Source: Caulobacteraceae bacterium | Lineage (GTDB): Bacteria; Pseudomonadota; Alphaproteobacteria; Caulobacterales; Caulobacteraceae | Assembly: GCA_947475735.1 (NCBI GenBank) | Contig: CANJLQ010000002.1 | Span: 186,001-250,000, forward strand | Direction: 5' to 3' | DNA length: 64,000 nt | Part shown: piece by piece, positions 36,710 through 46,049 of the stretch | Numbering within the stretch: position 1 is the first letter of the stretch | Layout: each line of letters begins with the position of its first letter | Position numbers and translations under genes: made by a program | The notes under the pieces: generated by a model | What the model was told of the DNA's origin: nothing | Databases searched by the model: none | Seen by the model: the letters and a program-made list of their open reading frames with translations, nothing else

Positions 36710-37731
36710 GGGCGGGCGCGCGAGACGCGCGCGTCTCTCCCCCATCGCCGAAGGGCGATGGGGGAGTGGATCGCGGCGGTCAGCCGCGAGCCGAGGGGGG
36801 CGACTCCGTCCGTCGGAGCGAAGGCTGCCAGCCCCCACCGGGTGCGTCGCCTCGCCCCCTCCGTCACGGCGCGAAGCCGCGCCGCGCCACCTCCCCATCG
36901 CTGCGCGACAGGGAGGAGACCGTTTTCCATCTCCCCACCCGCGCCGAACTCTTCCGCGCGCTGAAGCTCTCGGCCCTCACCACCCTGCTGTGCCTCGCCT
37001 GGCCCCTCGCCGCCTTCGCCCAGGACGTCGCCGCCGCCGGCGCGACCGGATCCGCCATCAACATCGACCTCGGCACCGGGGCCGGCCTGACCGAGCGGGT
37101 GGTCCAGCTGGTCGGTCTGATGACCGTCCTGTCGCTGGCCCCTTCCATCGTCATCATGACCACCAGCTTCGTCCGGATCATCGTGGTCCTCTCGCTGCTG
37201 CGCACCGCGCTGGGCATGCAGCAGTCGCCGCCGAACGCGGTTCTGGTGTCGCTGGCCCTGTTCCTCAGCGCCATCGTCATGGCCCCGACCTGGCAGGACG
37301 CCTATGATTCGGGCATCCGTCCCCTGATGGATCAGCAGATGGAATTGCCTCAGGCGTTCGATCTGGCGTCGGAACCTGTGAAAGATTTCATGCTGGCCCA
37401 GGTGGACCAGGGGGACCTCAACCTGTTCACCCGCCTCAGCCGTCTGGAGACCCCCACCACCGCGGACGAACTGCCCCTGCGGGTGATCGTGCCAAGCTTC
37501 ATGATCAGCGAGCTGAAGCGGGCCTTCGAAATCGGATTTCTCCTTTTCGTTCCGTTCCTTGTGATCGATCTGGTGGTCGCCAGCGTGCTCATGTCCATGG
37601 GCATGATGATGCTGCCGCCGGTGGTGATTTCCCTGCCGTTCAAGCTGATCTTCTTCGTCCTCGTGGACGGCTGGAGACTGGTGGCGGGCAGCCTGGTCGA
37701 GAGCTTCCGCCAGGCGTCGGGAACCGGCTAG
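36706..37731 (+). CDS. fliP: Flagellar biosynthetic protein FliP (N-terminal ~75 residues derive from a repeat element; true start uncertain)
   Basis: VQLVGLMTVLSLAPSIVIMTTSFVRIIVVLSLLRTALGMQQSPPNAVLVSLALFLS. Confidence 0.93.
   Translation: MRAGARDARVSPPSPKGDGGVDRGGQPRAEGGDSVRRSEGCQPPPGASPRPLRHGAKPRRATSPSLRDREETVFHLPTRAELFRALKLSALTTLLCLAWPLAAFAQDVAAAGATGSAINIDLGTGAGLTERVVQLVGLMTVLSLAPSIVIMTTSFVRIIVVLSLLRTALGMQQSPPNAVLVSLALFLSAIVMAPTWQDAYDSGIRPLMDQQMELPQAFDLASEPVKDFMLAQVDQGDLNLFTRLSRLETPTTADELPLRVIVPSFMISELKRAFEIGFLLFVPFLVIDLVVASVLMSMGMMMLPPVVISLPFKLIFFVLVDGWRLVAGSLVESFRQASGTG
36737..36918. repeat. Interspersed palindromic element between fliO and the fliP core
   Basis: Starts with hairpin ctcccccatcgcc-gaag-ggcgatgggggag; ends ...gcgccacctccccatcgctgcgcgacagggagga. 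Confidence 0.75.
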
Positions 37732-37848
37732 GCCCCGCCCTCAAAGGGTTTCAGCGGCATTCCCGCTTGCATTGTCCAGCGAAAGGCGCGTTGATCCCGG
37801 CGTCATCGCTTCCGGGAATCGGAGCGAGCTTTTCGGGAAACGACCCTT

Positions 37849-38127
37849 ATGACCACCCAAGCTGAACTCATCGCCGCCGTCGCCAAGGATGCCGGTGTCT
37901 CGCAGGCCGACGCCGGCCGCGTGCTGGAAGCCATCGTCAAGAACATCCACTCGTCGCTGATCGGCGGCGGCGACGTTCGCATCTCGAACCTGGGCGTGTT
38001 CGACACCGCCGCCCGCGCCGCCCGCGAAGGCCGCAACCCCGCCACCGGCGCGACCATCAAGATCGCCGCGTCGAAAGCCGTGCGCTTCCGCGTGTCCAAG
38101 CCGCTCAAGGACGCGGTCAACAAGTAA
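37849..38127 (+). CDS. HU family DNA-binding protein
   Basis: MTTQAELIAAVAKDAGVSQADAGRVLEAIVKNIHSSLIGGGDVRISNLGVFDTAARAAREGRNPATGATIKIAASKAVRFR. Confidence 0.95.
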   Translation: MTTQAELIAAVAKDAGVSQADAGRVLEAIVKNIHSSLIGGGDVRISNLGVFDTAARAAREGRNPATGATIKIAASKAVRFRVSKPLKDAVNK

Positions 38128-38133
38128 GCCGCA

Positions 38134-38264
38134 AATCCTCCCCCTCTGGGGGAGGTGGATCGACGGCGAAGCCGGCGAGACGGAGGGGGCAGGTTCTAGC
38201 GACGACGTTCGCGGCTAGCCCCCTCCACCGCTTCGCGGTCCCCCTCCCCCGACGGGGGAGGATT
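38134..38264. repeat. Second interspersed palindromic element, same general layout as 36737-36918
   Basis: aatcctccccctctgggggaggtggatcgacggcgaagccggcgagacggaggggg ... ccccctccaccgcttcgcggtccccctcccccgacgggggaggatt. Confidence 0.8.
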
Positions 38265-41127
38265 GCGCGGGTGCAGCACCCCCCGTCCGCGCCCTCAGCT
38301 GGGTCTTCATCTCGGCGATCCACCCGGTGAAGGTATCGGCCGAAGCCGTCAGCCCGGCGAAATCCCGCGCGCTCGACACGCCCTCGGTCCCTTCCAGTCC
38401 TTCCAGAGCGATCCGCATCGCCGGCCCCGACCGGGCCGTGGCGAGGAACGGTCGATAGTTGGCCGACAGCCGCCCCAGCGCTGCCGCGTTGCGCCCCAGC
38501 GAATAGCCGACGCCCGCCCGGATCACCCGGCTTTCGTCCTCGGGCGTCAGGGCCGTGGCCGTGTCGGTGTGGCGCTGGCCCAGCTGGCCCTCGTACAGCG
38601 CCGCAGCCTCGGCCCATTTCTCCTGCTTCCAGAAGATGTCGGCGCGCACGGCCTGGGCATCGACCGAGCGATCGTCGCCCAGCGTCTCCAGCGCATGGTC
38701 GAACCGGCCCAGCTCCATCAACGCGCGCGCCTCCAGCGCCCGCCGTTCGGCGTTCAGGGCGCTGGGCAGCAGGGTGGTGCGCGAGTTCCAGATGGCCTGG
38801 AGCGCCGGCTCGGGCTGGCGGTCCATCAGCAACACCGTGGCCAGGGTCGTCGCCACCTGGGCCTTGGCCACCCCCTCCAGCCGGTTGTCGACCTGATACT
38901 TCAGCAGCTCCGCCGCCTGATCCAGCAGGTCGACGTCGACCAGCCGTCGCGCCAGTCGACGCACCATCTCGTCCCCGTCCGCCCCGACCGGAGTCAGCTC
39001 GCGGAAATCGTAGAACAGCGCCAGGGCCTGCACCGGCTGCAGACCGTCGGCCGCCCCGTCCAGGAACAGGGCCTTGAAGGCATTGGTCAGATCGCTCTGC
39101 AGCTCGACCGCGCCAGGCAGGTTGGCCAGCCGGTTGCCCGCCCGCTTCAGCGTGTCCATCGCCTCGCGGTATCGCCCCTGCGACAGATACAGGTCACCCA
39201 GCGTCCGGATCACCGACAGCTCGGTCGCATCGCCGCGCCAGCGCCACTTCAGCTGCTCCAGCTGACCTGCGGCGGCGTCGGCCGTCATCGTACCCTTGGC
39301 CATCTCGATCTTGACCACGCCCAGCTTGGCCGGCGTGGCGATCGCGTCCAGCGGAGCCCGCGCGATGGCCTTGTAGACCGCCAGGGCCCGGTCGCTCTGA
39401 CCCTCGATCTCGAACAGCCGCGCCTGCACCAGACGCGCCGTCAGCTGATCCGCAGCCGGGGCCTCCTGCGAGAAACTGTAGGCCAGCAGCGCCCGCGCGG
39501 CCGCCAGGTCACCCAGCTCCAGCGCCGCCATCGCATGCGCCGCGCCGAACCGCGCGCGCCAGTCCGCCGGGAACTTGTCGATGGCCGCCGCCCCGCCCGC
39601 GAAGGCCTGACGCGCGCCGGCCCAGTCGCCCTGCTCGGCCGCCAGATACCCCTGCCAGACCTTGGTCGAGGGATCGCCCGCAAGGGCCCCGGAGGCGAAG
39701 TCCAGCGTCGCCTCCTCGACCCGCCCGATCGAGGCGCGCGCCGCCCCGCGCAGCCCTCTCAGCTCCGGCTCACCCTGCAAGGATGGCGTGGCGGCGAACA
39801 TGGCGTTGACCACGCCGACCGCCTCATATCCGAGGCCGGATCCGACCAGGAACCGGATGTAGGCCAGCCGCGCCGCGATCGGCTGGCGCGGATTGTCGGA
39901 CGCCGCTATGCTTTCCTCGGCCGCCGCGTCCTGCAGCCGGCGATGCCGCGCAGCGAAGCCTTCGTCGCCCACCGCCGACCATTCGGCCAGGATCAGGGCG
40001 GGGAAATCGGCCTTCTGCGGCGTCTCGGCCTCGACCGGCGCGGCCGCCTCCAACGCCATCGACGGCGACGACAGGGTCAGGCCGCCCGGCCGCCCCAGGG
40101 TCACCAGATCGCCCTCGGCTCGGATCGACAGATCGTCCGTCGGCGTCTCGACCGCCAGCCCTTGGGCGGTCGGCAACAGGGTCAGATCCACGGTCTGGCG
40201 GCGATCGCCGAACCCCTTACCCGGGGCCAGGGCCGTGACCGCCGCGAACCGGTCGCCGACCATAGGATCGGTCAGCCAGACCGCCTTCGTCGCCCCGGCC
40301 ATCTGGGCCACCAGGGTCGTCGCGCCCGCGTCGTCGCGGTCCACCGACACACCCGACGCCGCCCCGGGCGGTCCGCCCAGGGTCACCGTCCACTGATTGC
40401 CCTGGCCGGTCGCCGTGACCGCCAGCCCCTCGGGCGCGGCGATGCGGATCGCCGTGTAGTCGGGCCCCACGGCCCAGCGCGCGTCCGACGCGGGGCCCAG
40501 CTCCCGCGCCCGGCTCATGTCCATGCGCGCGGCCGTGTCGAACACGATCCAGACCGCTTCGCCCCGGCGGAACACGGCGGCCCCGACCGGCGCGCCCCAG
40601 GTGAAGTTCAGCGTGACCCGATCAGCGGCCGTCGTCGCCACCACCGGCACGGCCCCGCCGGCCGGCACCGCGCTGGCCGTCGTCTGCGGGGTCGCCGCTC
40701 CGGCGGGATACAGGTTCAGCCACACCGCCCCATCGGCCGTGCCCGAGCGCGCGTCCGCGCCTTCGGCCAGGGTCACGACCAGTTCGGTGGCGTCCAGCGT
40801 CGCCCGCGTCTCGACCTTGTCCACGCCCGGCGGCGGGTCGACCTTCAGGCGGCTGACGTCGGGCGCGGCGGTCGAGCCGATGCGCACGATGACGGTCTGG
40901 CCCTCGCGGCGGATGCGCGAGCGGGATCCGACAACGCCGGCGAATTCGATGCGGGTGAAGCCGTCATTGGCCCCGACGCGGATGGTGATGGGGTCCAGCG
41001 CCGCGCTGGCTTCCTGCGCCAGCACCGGTCCGACCGCCGCCAGCACAGGGGCGAGCGCGATCGTCCCCGCGACGCCGAGCGCCGTCGAGGTCCGTCCGAT
41101 CGCGGTCCTGGATCGCGGGGCGGCCAT
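38215..41127 (-). CDS. Large TPR-containing secreted/periplasmic protein
   Basis: Signal-peptide-like N-terminus GTIALAPVLAAVGPVLAQEAS; TPR-like helical repeats LYLSQGRYREAMDTLKRAGNRL. Confidence 0.8.
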   Translation of the reverse strand: MAAPRSRTAIGRTSTALGVAGTIALAPVLAAVGPVLAQEASAALDPITIRVGANDGFTRIEFAGVVGSRSRIRREGQTVIVRIGSTAAPDVSRLKVDPPPGVDKVETRATLDATELVVTLAEGADARSGTADGAVWLNLYPAGAATPQTTASAVPAGGAVPVVATTAADRVTLNFTWGAPVGAAVFRRGEAVWIVFDTAARMDMSRARELGPASDARWAVGPDYTAIRIAAPEGLAVTATGQGNQWTVTLGGPPGAASGVSVDRDDAGATTLVAQMAGATKAVWLTDPMVGDRFAAVTALAPGKGFGDRRQTVDLTLLPTAQGLAVETPTDDLSIRAEGDLVTLGRPGGLTLSSPSMALEAAAPVEAETPQKADFPALILAEWSAVGDEGFAARHRRLQDAAAEESIAASDNPRQPIAARLAYIRFLVGSGLGYEAVGVVNAMFAATPSLQGEPELRGLRGAARASIGRVEEATLDFASGALAGDPSTKVWQGYLAAEQGDWAGARQAFAGGAAAIDKFPADWRARFGAAHAMAALELGDLAAARALLAYSFSQEAPAADQLTARLVQARLFEIEGQSDRALAVYKAIARAPLDAIATPAKLGVVKIEMAKGTMTADAAAGQLEQLKWRWRGDATELSVIRTLGDLYLSQGRYREAMDTLKRAGNRLANLPGAVELQSDLTNAFKALFLDGAADGLQPVQALALFYDFRELTPVGADGDEMVRRLARRLVDVDLLDQAAELLKYQVDNRLEGVAKAQVATTLATVLLMDRQPEPALQAIWNSRTTLLPSALNAERRALEARALMELGRFDHALETLGDDRSVDAQAVRADIFWKQEKWAEAAALYEGQLGQRHTDTATALTPEDESRVIRAGVGYSLGRNAAALGRLSANYRPFLATARSGPAMRIALEGLEGTEGVSSARDFAGLTASADTFTGWIAEMKTQLRARTGGAAPAQSSPVGGGGPRSGGGG

Positions 41128-41237
41128 GTCGATTCCTGTTTGCCGGATCGCCCTTTCGACGCGGTTAACGGGATGTGACCGAACGCCTCTTGAAGCGTTG
41201 TACGCTTGGGCCGACACGAAGGCCGTCAGGAGCCCCC

Positions 41238-41639
41238 ATGTCCCCGCCGACCCCCTCCGAATGGCCCCGCCTGTCGACCCTGTCGACGGGGCTGCGCTGT
41301 CGTTGCCCGCGCTGTGGCCAAGGGCCCTTGCTCAAGGGCTTCCTGACCATCCGCGACCGCTGCCCGGTCTGCGACCTGGACTACGGCTTCGCCGAGCCCG
41401 CCGACGGCCCTGCCTTCTTCGCCATGAGCGCCATCGGCGTGATTGGGATGATGGCCTTCATGGCCTTCGAGTTCACGGTCCAGCCGCCGATCTGGGTCCA
41501 TTTCGCCGTGACGTTTCCGCTGATCGCGGCCGCCTGCGTCCTGGTGTTGCGCCCGTTCAAGGGCTGGCTCGTCTCCGAGCAATGGGTCCACAAGGCCGCC
41601 CCGCCCGAGTGGGAAAGCATCGGCAAGCACGGGGACTAA
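41238..41639 (+). CDS. DUF983 family membrane protein
   Basis: GLRCRCPRCGQGPLLKGFLTIRDRCPVCDLDYGFAEPADGPAFFAM. Confidence 0.9.
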   Translation: MSPPTPSEWPRLSTLSTGLRCRCPRCGQGPLLKGFLTIRDRCPVCDLDYGFAEPADGPAFFAMSAIGVIGMMAFMAFEFTVQPPIWVHFAVTFPLIAAACVLVLRPFKGWLVSEQWVHKAAPPEWESIGKHGD

Positions 41640-41834
41640 GGTCCGCCCCTGCCGTCAATGGCGGTGCCCGATCGTCGCAGCCTTGCGAGAAACCGAAGCG
41701 GTTCAATCACTTGGGCCTCAATCACGGCTTCTTGACCTTCCGCACCCCTCCCTATAGGTTCCGCGCCGAATTCAGACCCCTGTCGGGGCCCGCAAAACCT
41801 TGCGTGGCCGGGCGGGGCTTGAGCGCAAGAACCC

Positions 41835-42200
41835 ATGTCCCTGCCCACGGAATCGCGCGAAGAGGCGATCGCTCGCCTCGCACGCTCCGCTTCCGCGCTG
41901 GAAGCGGCCACCACCTCCGACAAGACCGCCGACGCGGTCGCGCAGGCGGTGGCGGGCAAGGCCTACCGGATCGTCGCCGAGCTGATCGGTGGTGTTTTGG
42001 TCGGTCTGGCGCTCGGCTTCGTCGTCGACCGCTTCGCGGGCACGACGCCGTGGGGACTGATTGGCGGCGTGCTGTTCGGGTTCGCCGTCTCGATCTGGAT
42101 GGCGTGGCAGACGACCAAACGTCTGCAAGCCGAGGCCGATGCGGCCGGGGTGGTCCCTAAGTCCATCCCGTTCGACGATGAAGAAGACGAGGAGCGATAG
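41835..42200 (+). CDS. atpI: F0F1 ATP synthase assembly protein AtpI/AtpZ-like
   Basis: YRIVAELIGGVLVGLALGFVVDRFAGTTPWGLIGGVLFGFAVSIW, directly upstream of atpB. Confidence 0.88.
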   Translation: MSLPTESREEAIARLARSASALEAATTSDKTADAVAQAVAGKAYRIVAELIGGVLVGLALGFVVDRFAGTTPWGLIGGVLFGFAVSIWMAWQTTKRLQAEADAAGVVPKSIPFDDEEDEER

Positions 42201-42203
42201 GCC

Positions 42204-42995
42204 TTGGCCGATCCGATCGAACAGTTCGAAGTGCATCCGATCCCGGGCCTGGAGTTCGGCGAGGTCGCCGTGCCCCTGCTCGGCGTCCAGCAGATCGCCG
42301 TGACCAACGCCCACATCGCCATGACCATCGCCTTCGCCCTGGTCGTCCTGTTCCTGACCGCCGTCACCTCGGGCGCCAAGGTCGTTCCCGGCCGGCTTCA
42401 GTCGGCGGGCGAGACCCTGTTCGGCATGATCGACGGCGTGACCGATTCGATCATCGGCCACGAGGGCCGCAAGTATTTCCCGTTCGTCTTCACCCTGTTC
42501 ACCCTGGTGCTGGGGATGAACCTGCTGGGCATGTTCCTGACCTTCACGGCGACCTCGCAACTGGCGGTCACGGGCACGCTCGCGCTCATCACCATCCTGC
42601 TGGTCATCGGCATCGGTTTCGCCAAGCACGGGCTGGGCTTCTTCCTGCTGTTCTGGCCGACGTCGGCGCCGTTCGCGATCCGCCCGGTCGTGGGCCTGAT
42701 CGAGTTTCTGTCCTTCCTGCTGCGGCCGATCACCCTGGCGCTTCGTCTGTTCGGCAACATGCTGGGCGGTCACATCGCGCTGAAGATCTTCGCCGGCTTC
42801 GTGGTCTCCATGGGCGGTCTCGCCGCCGCCGGGGGCCTGGGCCTGCTGGGTCTTCCGGTCGCCGCCCTGTCGATGGGCATGGTGGTCGGGCTGACCGCGC
42901 TCGAGTTTCTCGTGGCCTTCCTTCAGGCCTTCGTCTTCGCCGTTCTGGCCAGCATCTATCTCAACGATGTGGTCAACCTGGGTCACGGGCACTAA
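42204..42995 (+). CDS. atpB: F0F1 ATP synthase subunit A
   Basis: LRPITLALRLFGNMLGGHIALKIFAGF; EFLVAFLQAFVFAVLASIYLND. Confidence 0.97.
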   Translation: MADPIEQFEVHPIPGLEFGEVAVPLLGVQQIAVTNAHIAMTIAFALVVLFLTAVTSGAKVVPGRLQSAGETLFGMIDGVTDSIIGHEGRKYFPFVFTLFTLVLGMNLLGMFLTFTATSQLAVTGTLALITILLVIGIGFAKHGLGFFLLFWPTSAPFAIRPVVGLIEFLSFLLRPITLALRLFGNMLGGHIALKIFAGFVVSMGGLAAAGGLGLLGLPVAALSMGMVVGLTALEFLVAFLQAFVFAVLASIYLNDVVNLGHGH

Positions 42996-43052
42996 GCCCC
43001 GGCCCAGCCGTCCAACCCCTCCATCCAACCCCGACTGAATAGGAACACCATC

Positions 43053-43277
43053 ATGGAAGCCGAATCCTTCAAGTACTTCGGTATCGGCCTGGCCACCCTG
43101 GGCATGCTCGGCGCCGGCATCGGCGTGGGCAACATCTTCGGCCAGTTCCTGGCCGGCGCCCTGCGCAACCCCTCGGCCGCCGCGTCGCAAGTCGGCAACC
43201 TGTTCGTCGGCGCCGCCCTGGTCGAAGCCCTGGGCATCCTGGCCTTCGTTCTGGGCATCCTGGCCTGGCTGGGCTGA
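43053..43277 (+). CDS. atpE: F0F1 ATP synthase subunit C
   Basis: [53 protein letters not shown]. Confidence 0.97.
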   Translation: MEAESFKYFGIGLATLGMLGAGIGVGNIFGQFLAGALRNPSAAASQVGNLFVGAALVEALGILAFVLGILAWLG

Positions 43278-43366
43278 GGCCAAGGCCTCACTGAGTTCCG
43301 GCGGCGCTTCCTCCTCGCGGGGGAGCGCCGCCGCCTATTCGCCGACCCTCCTCGCAGACGGACACC

Positions 43367-43927
43367 ATGGCCGCTCCTGAATCCACCGACGCGCACGGCG
43401 GCACCACCGCCACGACCGAAGCCCACGGCGGCGGCGAAGCCGGCGGCCTGCCTCAGTTCGACACCTCAGTCTGGGGTGGCCAGATCGTCTACCTGCTGTT
43501 CCTCTTCGTCGTCCTCTATCTGCTGATCGCCAAGGTCTTCGCCCCGCGTCTGCGCCGGGTGATGGACGAGCGCGCCACCACCATCTCGACCGCCGTCGCC
43601 ACCGCCAGGTCGGTCCAGGCCGAGGCCGCCACCCAGGCCGCCGCCGCCAAGGCCGAGGTCGAACAGGCCCGCGCCGACAGCCGTCGCCTGGCCGCCGAAG
43701 CCAAGGCCCGTGTCGTCGCCGAAGCCGAGGCCCGTCGTCAGGCCGAAGAGGCCGAGGTCAACGCCCGCATCGAGGCCGCCGAGGCCCAGATCGCCGTGAC
43801 CCGCGACGCCGCCATGAAAACCGTCTCCACCATCGCCGCCGACACGGCCCAGGCCATCGTCGAGCGCCTGACCGGCAAGCCCGCCACGGCCGCCGAGGCC
43901 GCCGCCGCCGTCAAGGGAGCCGCCTGA
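43367..43927 (+). CDS. F0F1 ATP synthase subunit B'
   Basis: Hydrophobic N-terminal segment then long Ala/Glu coiled coil; between atpE and atpF. Confidence 0.93.
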   Translation: MAAPESTDAHGGTTATTEAHGGGEAGGLPQFDTSVWGGQIVYLLFLFVVLYLLIAKVFAPRLRRVMDERATTISTAVATARSVQAEAATQAAAAKAEVEQARADSRRLAAEAKARVVAEAEARRQAEEAEVNARIEAAEAQIAVTRDAAMKTVSTIAADTAQAIVERLTGKPATAAEAAAAVKGAA

Positions 43928-44442
43928 TGCCCCACTTCCTCGAAGGCTACTTCTGGAACATCGCCAACCCTGAGCTCTGGGTCGGCATCGGCCTGGTGCT
44001 GTTCTTTGCCATCCTGATCGTCGCCGGCGTGCCCAAACTCGTCGCCGGCCAGCTGGACGCCAAGGCCGCCAAGATCCAGTCGGAACTCGACGAGGCCGCG
44101 CGCCTGCGCGCCGAAGCCGAGGCCCTGCTGGCCCAGATCCGCGCCGAGAAGGCCGAAGCCGACGCCCAGGCCAAGGCCATGCTGGCGGCCGCCGAAGCCG
44201 ACGCCCGCATCATGGAATCCGAAGCCAAGGCCAAGCTCGAAGAGGCCCTGACCCGTCGTCAGGCCATGGCCGAGCGCCGCATCGCCTCGGCCGAGGCCCA
44301 GGCCACCGCCGAGGTCAAATCCGCCGCCGCCGACGTCGCCGCCCAGGCCGCCGAGACCATCCTGATCGCCCGCATCGCCGGCGCGAAGTCGGACCCCCTT
44401 CTGGACGGCGCGATCGCTCAGATCGGGTCACGCCTGAACTAG
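43927..44442 (+). CDS. atpF: F0F1 ATP synthase subunit B
   Basis: [53 protein letters not shown]. Confidence 0.94.
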   Translation: MPHFLEGYFWNIANPELWVGIGLVLFFAILIVAGVPKLVAGQLDAKAAKIQSELDEAARLRAEAEALLAQIRAEKAEADAQAKAMLAAAEADARIMESEAKAKLEEALTRRQAMAERRIASAEAQATAEVKSAAADVAAQAAETILIARIAGAKSDPLLDGAIAQIGSRLN

Positions 44443-44452
44443 GGGCTGACGT

Positions 44453-45373
44453 TCAGGCGAAGCTCACGCTCGTCAGACGCTCCGTCTCGGCCCACCGCCG
44501 GGCCGCCACGCCCGCGTCCTTTGCCGCCGGATCAATCCGCGCCGTACCCGGTCGCCCGCGCGTCTCCCCCAGGCCTTGCGGCCCGTAGTACCCGCCCGGC
44601 CTCGCGCCCGGCAGGGTCGCGGCCATCAACACGGGCAGAGCCCCCGCCGACGCCGAATGGGCGATCAGACCGATCAGCATCCGCGTGAAGGCGGTACGCA
44701 CCGGCCGCTCGCCACCCGCGCCGTTCGCCACCAGATCGGTCCGCGCCACCCCGGGGTGGGCCGCCACGCTGGTCAAGCCCCAGCCGTTCGCGTCGCTGCG
44801 CCGCTGTAGCTCCAAAGCGAAAATCAACGTGGCCAGTTTGGACTGCTGATAGACGGGCCATGAGCGGTAACCCCGCTCGGCGTTCAGGTCCTCGATGGCG
44901 ATTCGACCGCCGCGGTGCGCCACACTGGACAGCTGGACCACGCGCGCCCGCCCCGCTGTCAGCAGCGGAAGCAGTCGCGCCGTCAGGACGAAGTGAGACA
45001 GATAGTTCACCCCCAACTGCATCTCGTGCCCATCGGTCGTCGTCTTGCGCGTCGGCAGGTCCATGACGCCGGCGTTGTTGACCAGCACGTCGATGGGGCG
45101 GCCTTCCCAGATCATGCGATCGGCAAAGGCCTGCACCGAAGACAGATCGGCCAGGTCCACGGGCTCGAACCGCACCGTTCCGTTGGCCGTCCGCGCGCAA
45201 ATCCAGGTGACCGCCTCGCGACCCTTGTCTGGATTGCGGGCCGCCAGGATCACGTCGGCGCCGGCCGTCGCCAGTCCCAGCGCGGTCTCAAGTCCGATGC
45301 CGCCGGTCGCGCCGGTGACGATGGCCAGCCTTCCGGTCTGATCGGGAATGTCTCGGGTGGTCCAGTCGGTCAT
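44453..45373 (-). CDS. SDR family oxidoreductase (retinol-dehydrogenase/WWOX-like)
   Basis: LAIVTGATGGIGLETALGLATAGADVILAARN...LVNNAGVM...YQQSKLA. Confidence 0.92.
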   Translation of the reverse strand: MTDWTTRDIPDQTGRLAIVTGATGGIGLETALGLATAGADVILAARNPDKGREAVTWICARTANGTVRFEPVDLADLSSVQAFADRMIWEGRPIDVLVNNAGVMDLPTRKTTTDGHEMQLGVNYLSHFVLTARLLPLLTAGRARVVQLSSVAHRGGRIAIEDLNAERGYRSWPVYQQSKLATLIFALELQRRSDANGWGLTSVAAHPGVARTDLVANGAGGERPVRTAFTRMLIGLIAHSASAGALPVLMAATLPGARPGGYYGPQGLGETRGRPGTARIDPAAKDAGVAARRWAETERLTSVSFA

Positions 45374-45412
45374 TGTCGCTATCCTTGCGTCCCATGCTGG
45401 TCACCTATTATA

Positions 45413-45442
45413 TGCACTTGGTGCAAGTTTGCAAGTGGTGCA
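45413..45442. promoter_or_regulatory. Candidate operator of the divergent TetR regulator
   Basis: tgcacttggtgcaagtttgcaagtggtgca; ACTTG-GTG-CAAGT inverted repeat plus repeated GGTGCA units in the divergent gap. Confidence 0.5.
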
Positions 45443-45452
45443 GGATTACGCC

Positions 45453-46043
45453 ATGAGCGCGGACGTCGGATTGAGGCAACGCAAGCGATCGGAAACGCAT
45501 GCCCGGATTCAGTCCGAGGCGATCCGGCTGTTCCTGGATCAAGGTTTCGAGGCGGTGACCCTGGATCAGATCGCCGACGCCGCCGGGGTGTCGCGCCGCA
45601 GTCTGTTCCACTATTTCGGCTCCAAGGAAGAGATCGTCCTGTCCACCAAGGCCGGTTTCCCGGCCCTGATCGCCTCGGCGATCACAGCTCGCCCGGCCGA
45701 CGAGCCCTTGCTGGACATGGTTGAGAACGCGCTCGTCGATCTGGCCCGCGCCCCGCGTGACCCGCAGGGAGAGGCGCTGGCCCGGCTGATCAACACCACG
45801 CCATCGCTCGCGGCGGGCGATCAGGCCAAATACGACGCCGTCGAACGCGCTTTGACGGCGGCCCTGGCGGCGAAGAAAGGGCTTGAGCCAGACGATCTCG
45901 GATGCCGCATCGCCGCCGCCGTGGGCGTGGACGTTTTCAGGATGGCCGCCCAGGCTTGGGCCACCGGTGGCGAACAGACGCCGGAGAGGGTCGGTCGCGC
46001 CGCCTTCGCGCGCCTGCGCGAGTTGGCGCGCGGACAGGCCTGA
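45453..46043 (+). CDS. TetR/AcrR family transcriptional regulator
   Basis: RIQSEAIRLFLDQGFEAVTLDQIADAAGVSRRSLFHYFGSKEEIV. Confidence 0.94.
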   Translation: MSADVGLRQRKRSETHARIQSEAIRLFLDQGFEAVTLDQIADAAGVSRRSLFHYFGSKEEIVLSTKAGFPALIASAITARPADEPLLDMVENALVDLARAPRDPQGEALARLINTTPSLAAGDQAKYDAVERALTAALAAKKGLEPDDLGCRIAAAVGVDVFRMAAQAWATGGEQTPERVGRAAFARLRELARGQA

Positions 46044-46049
46044 GCCCCC

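Noticed and set aside
38263-41178. 971-aa + strand ORF
   Set aside because: Antisense shadow of the TPR protein; Arg/Gln/Pro/Gly-rich composition typical of GC-rich antisense frames
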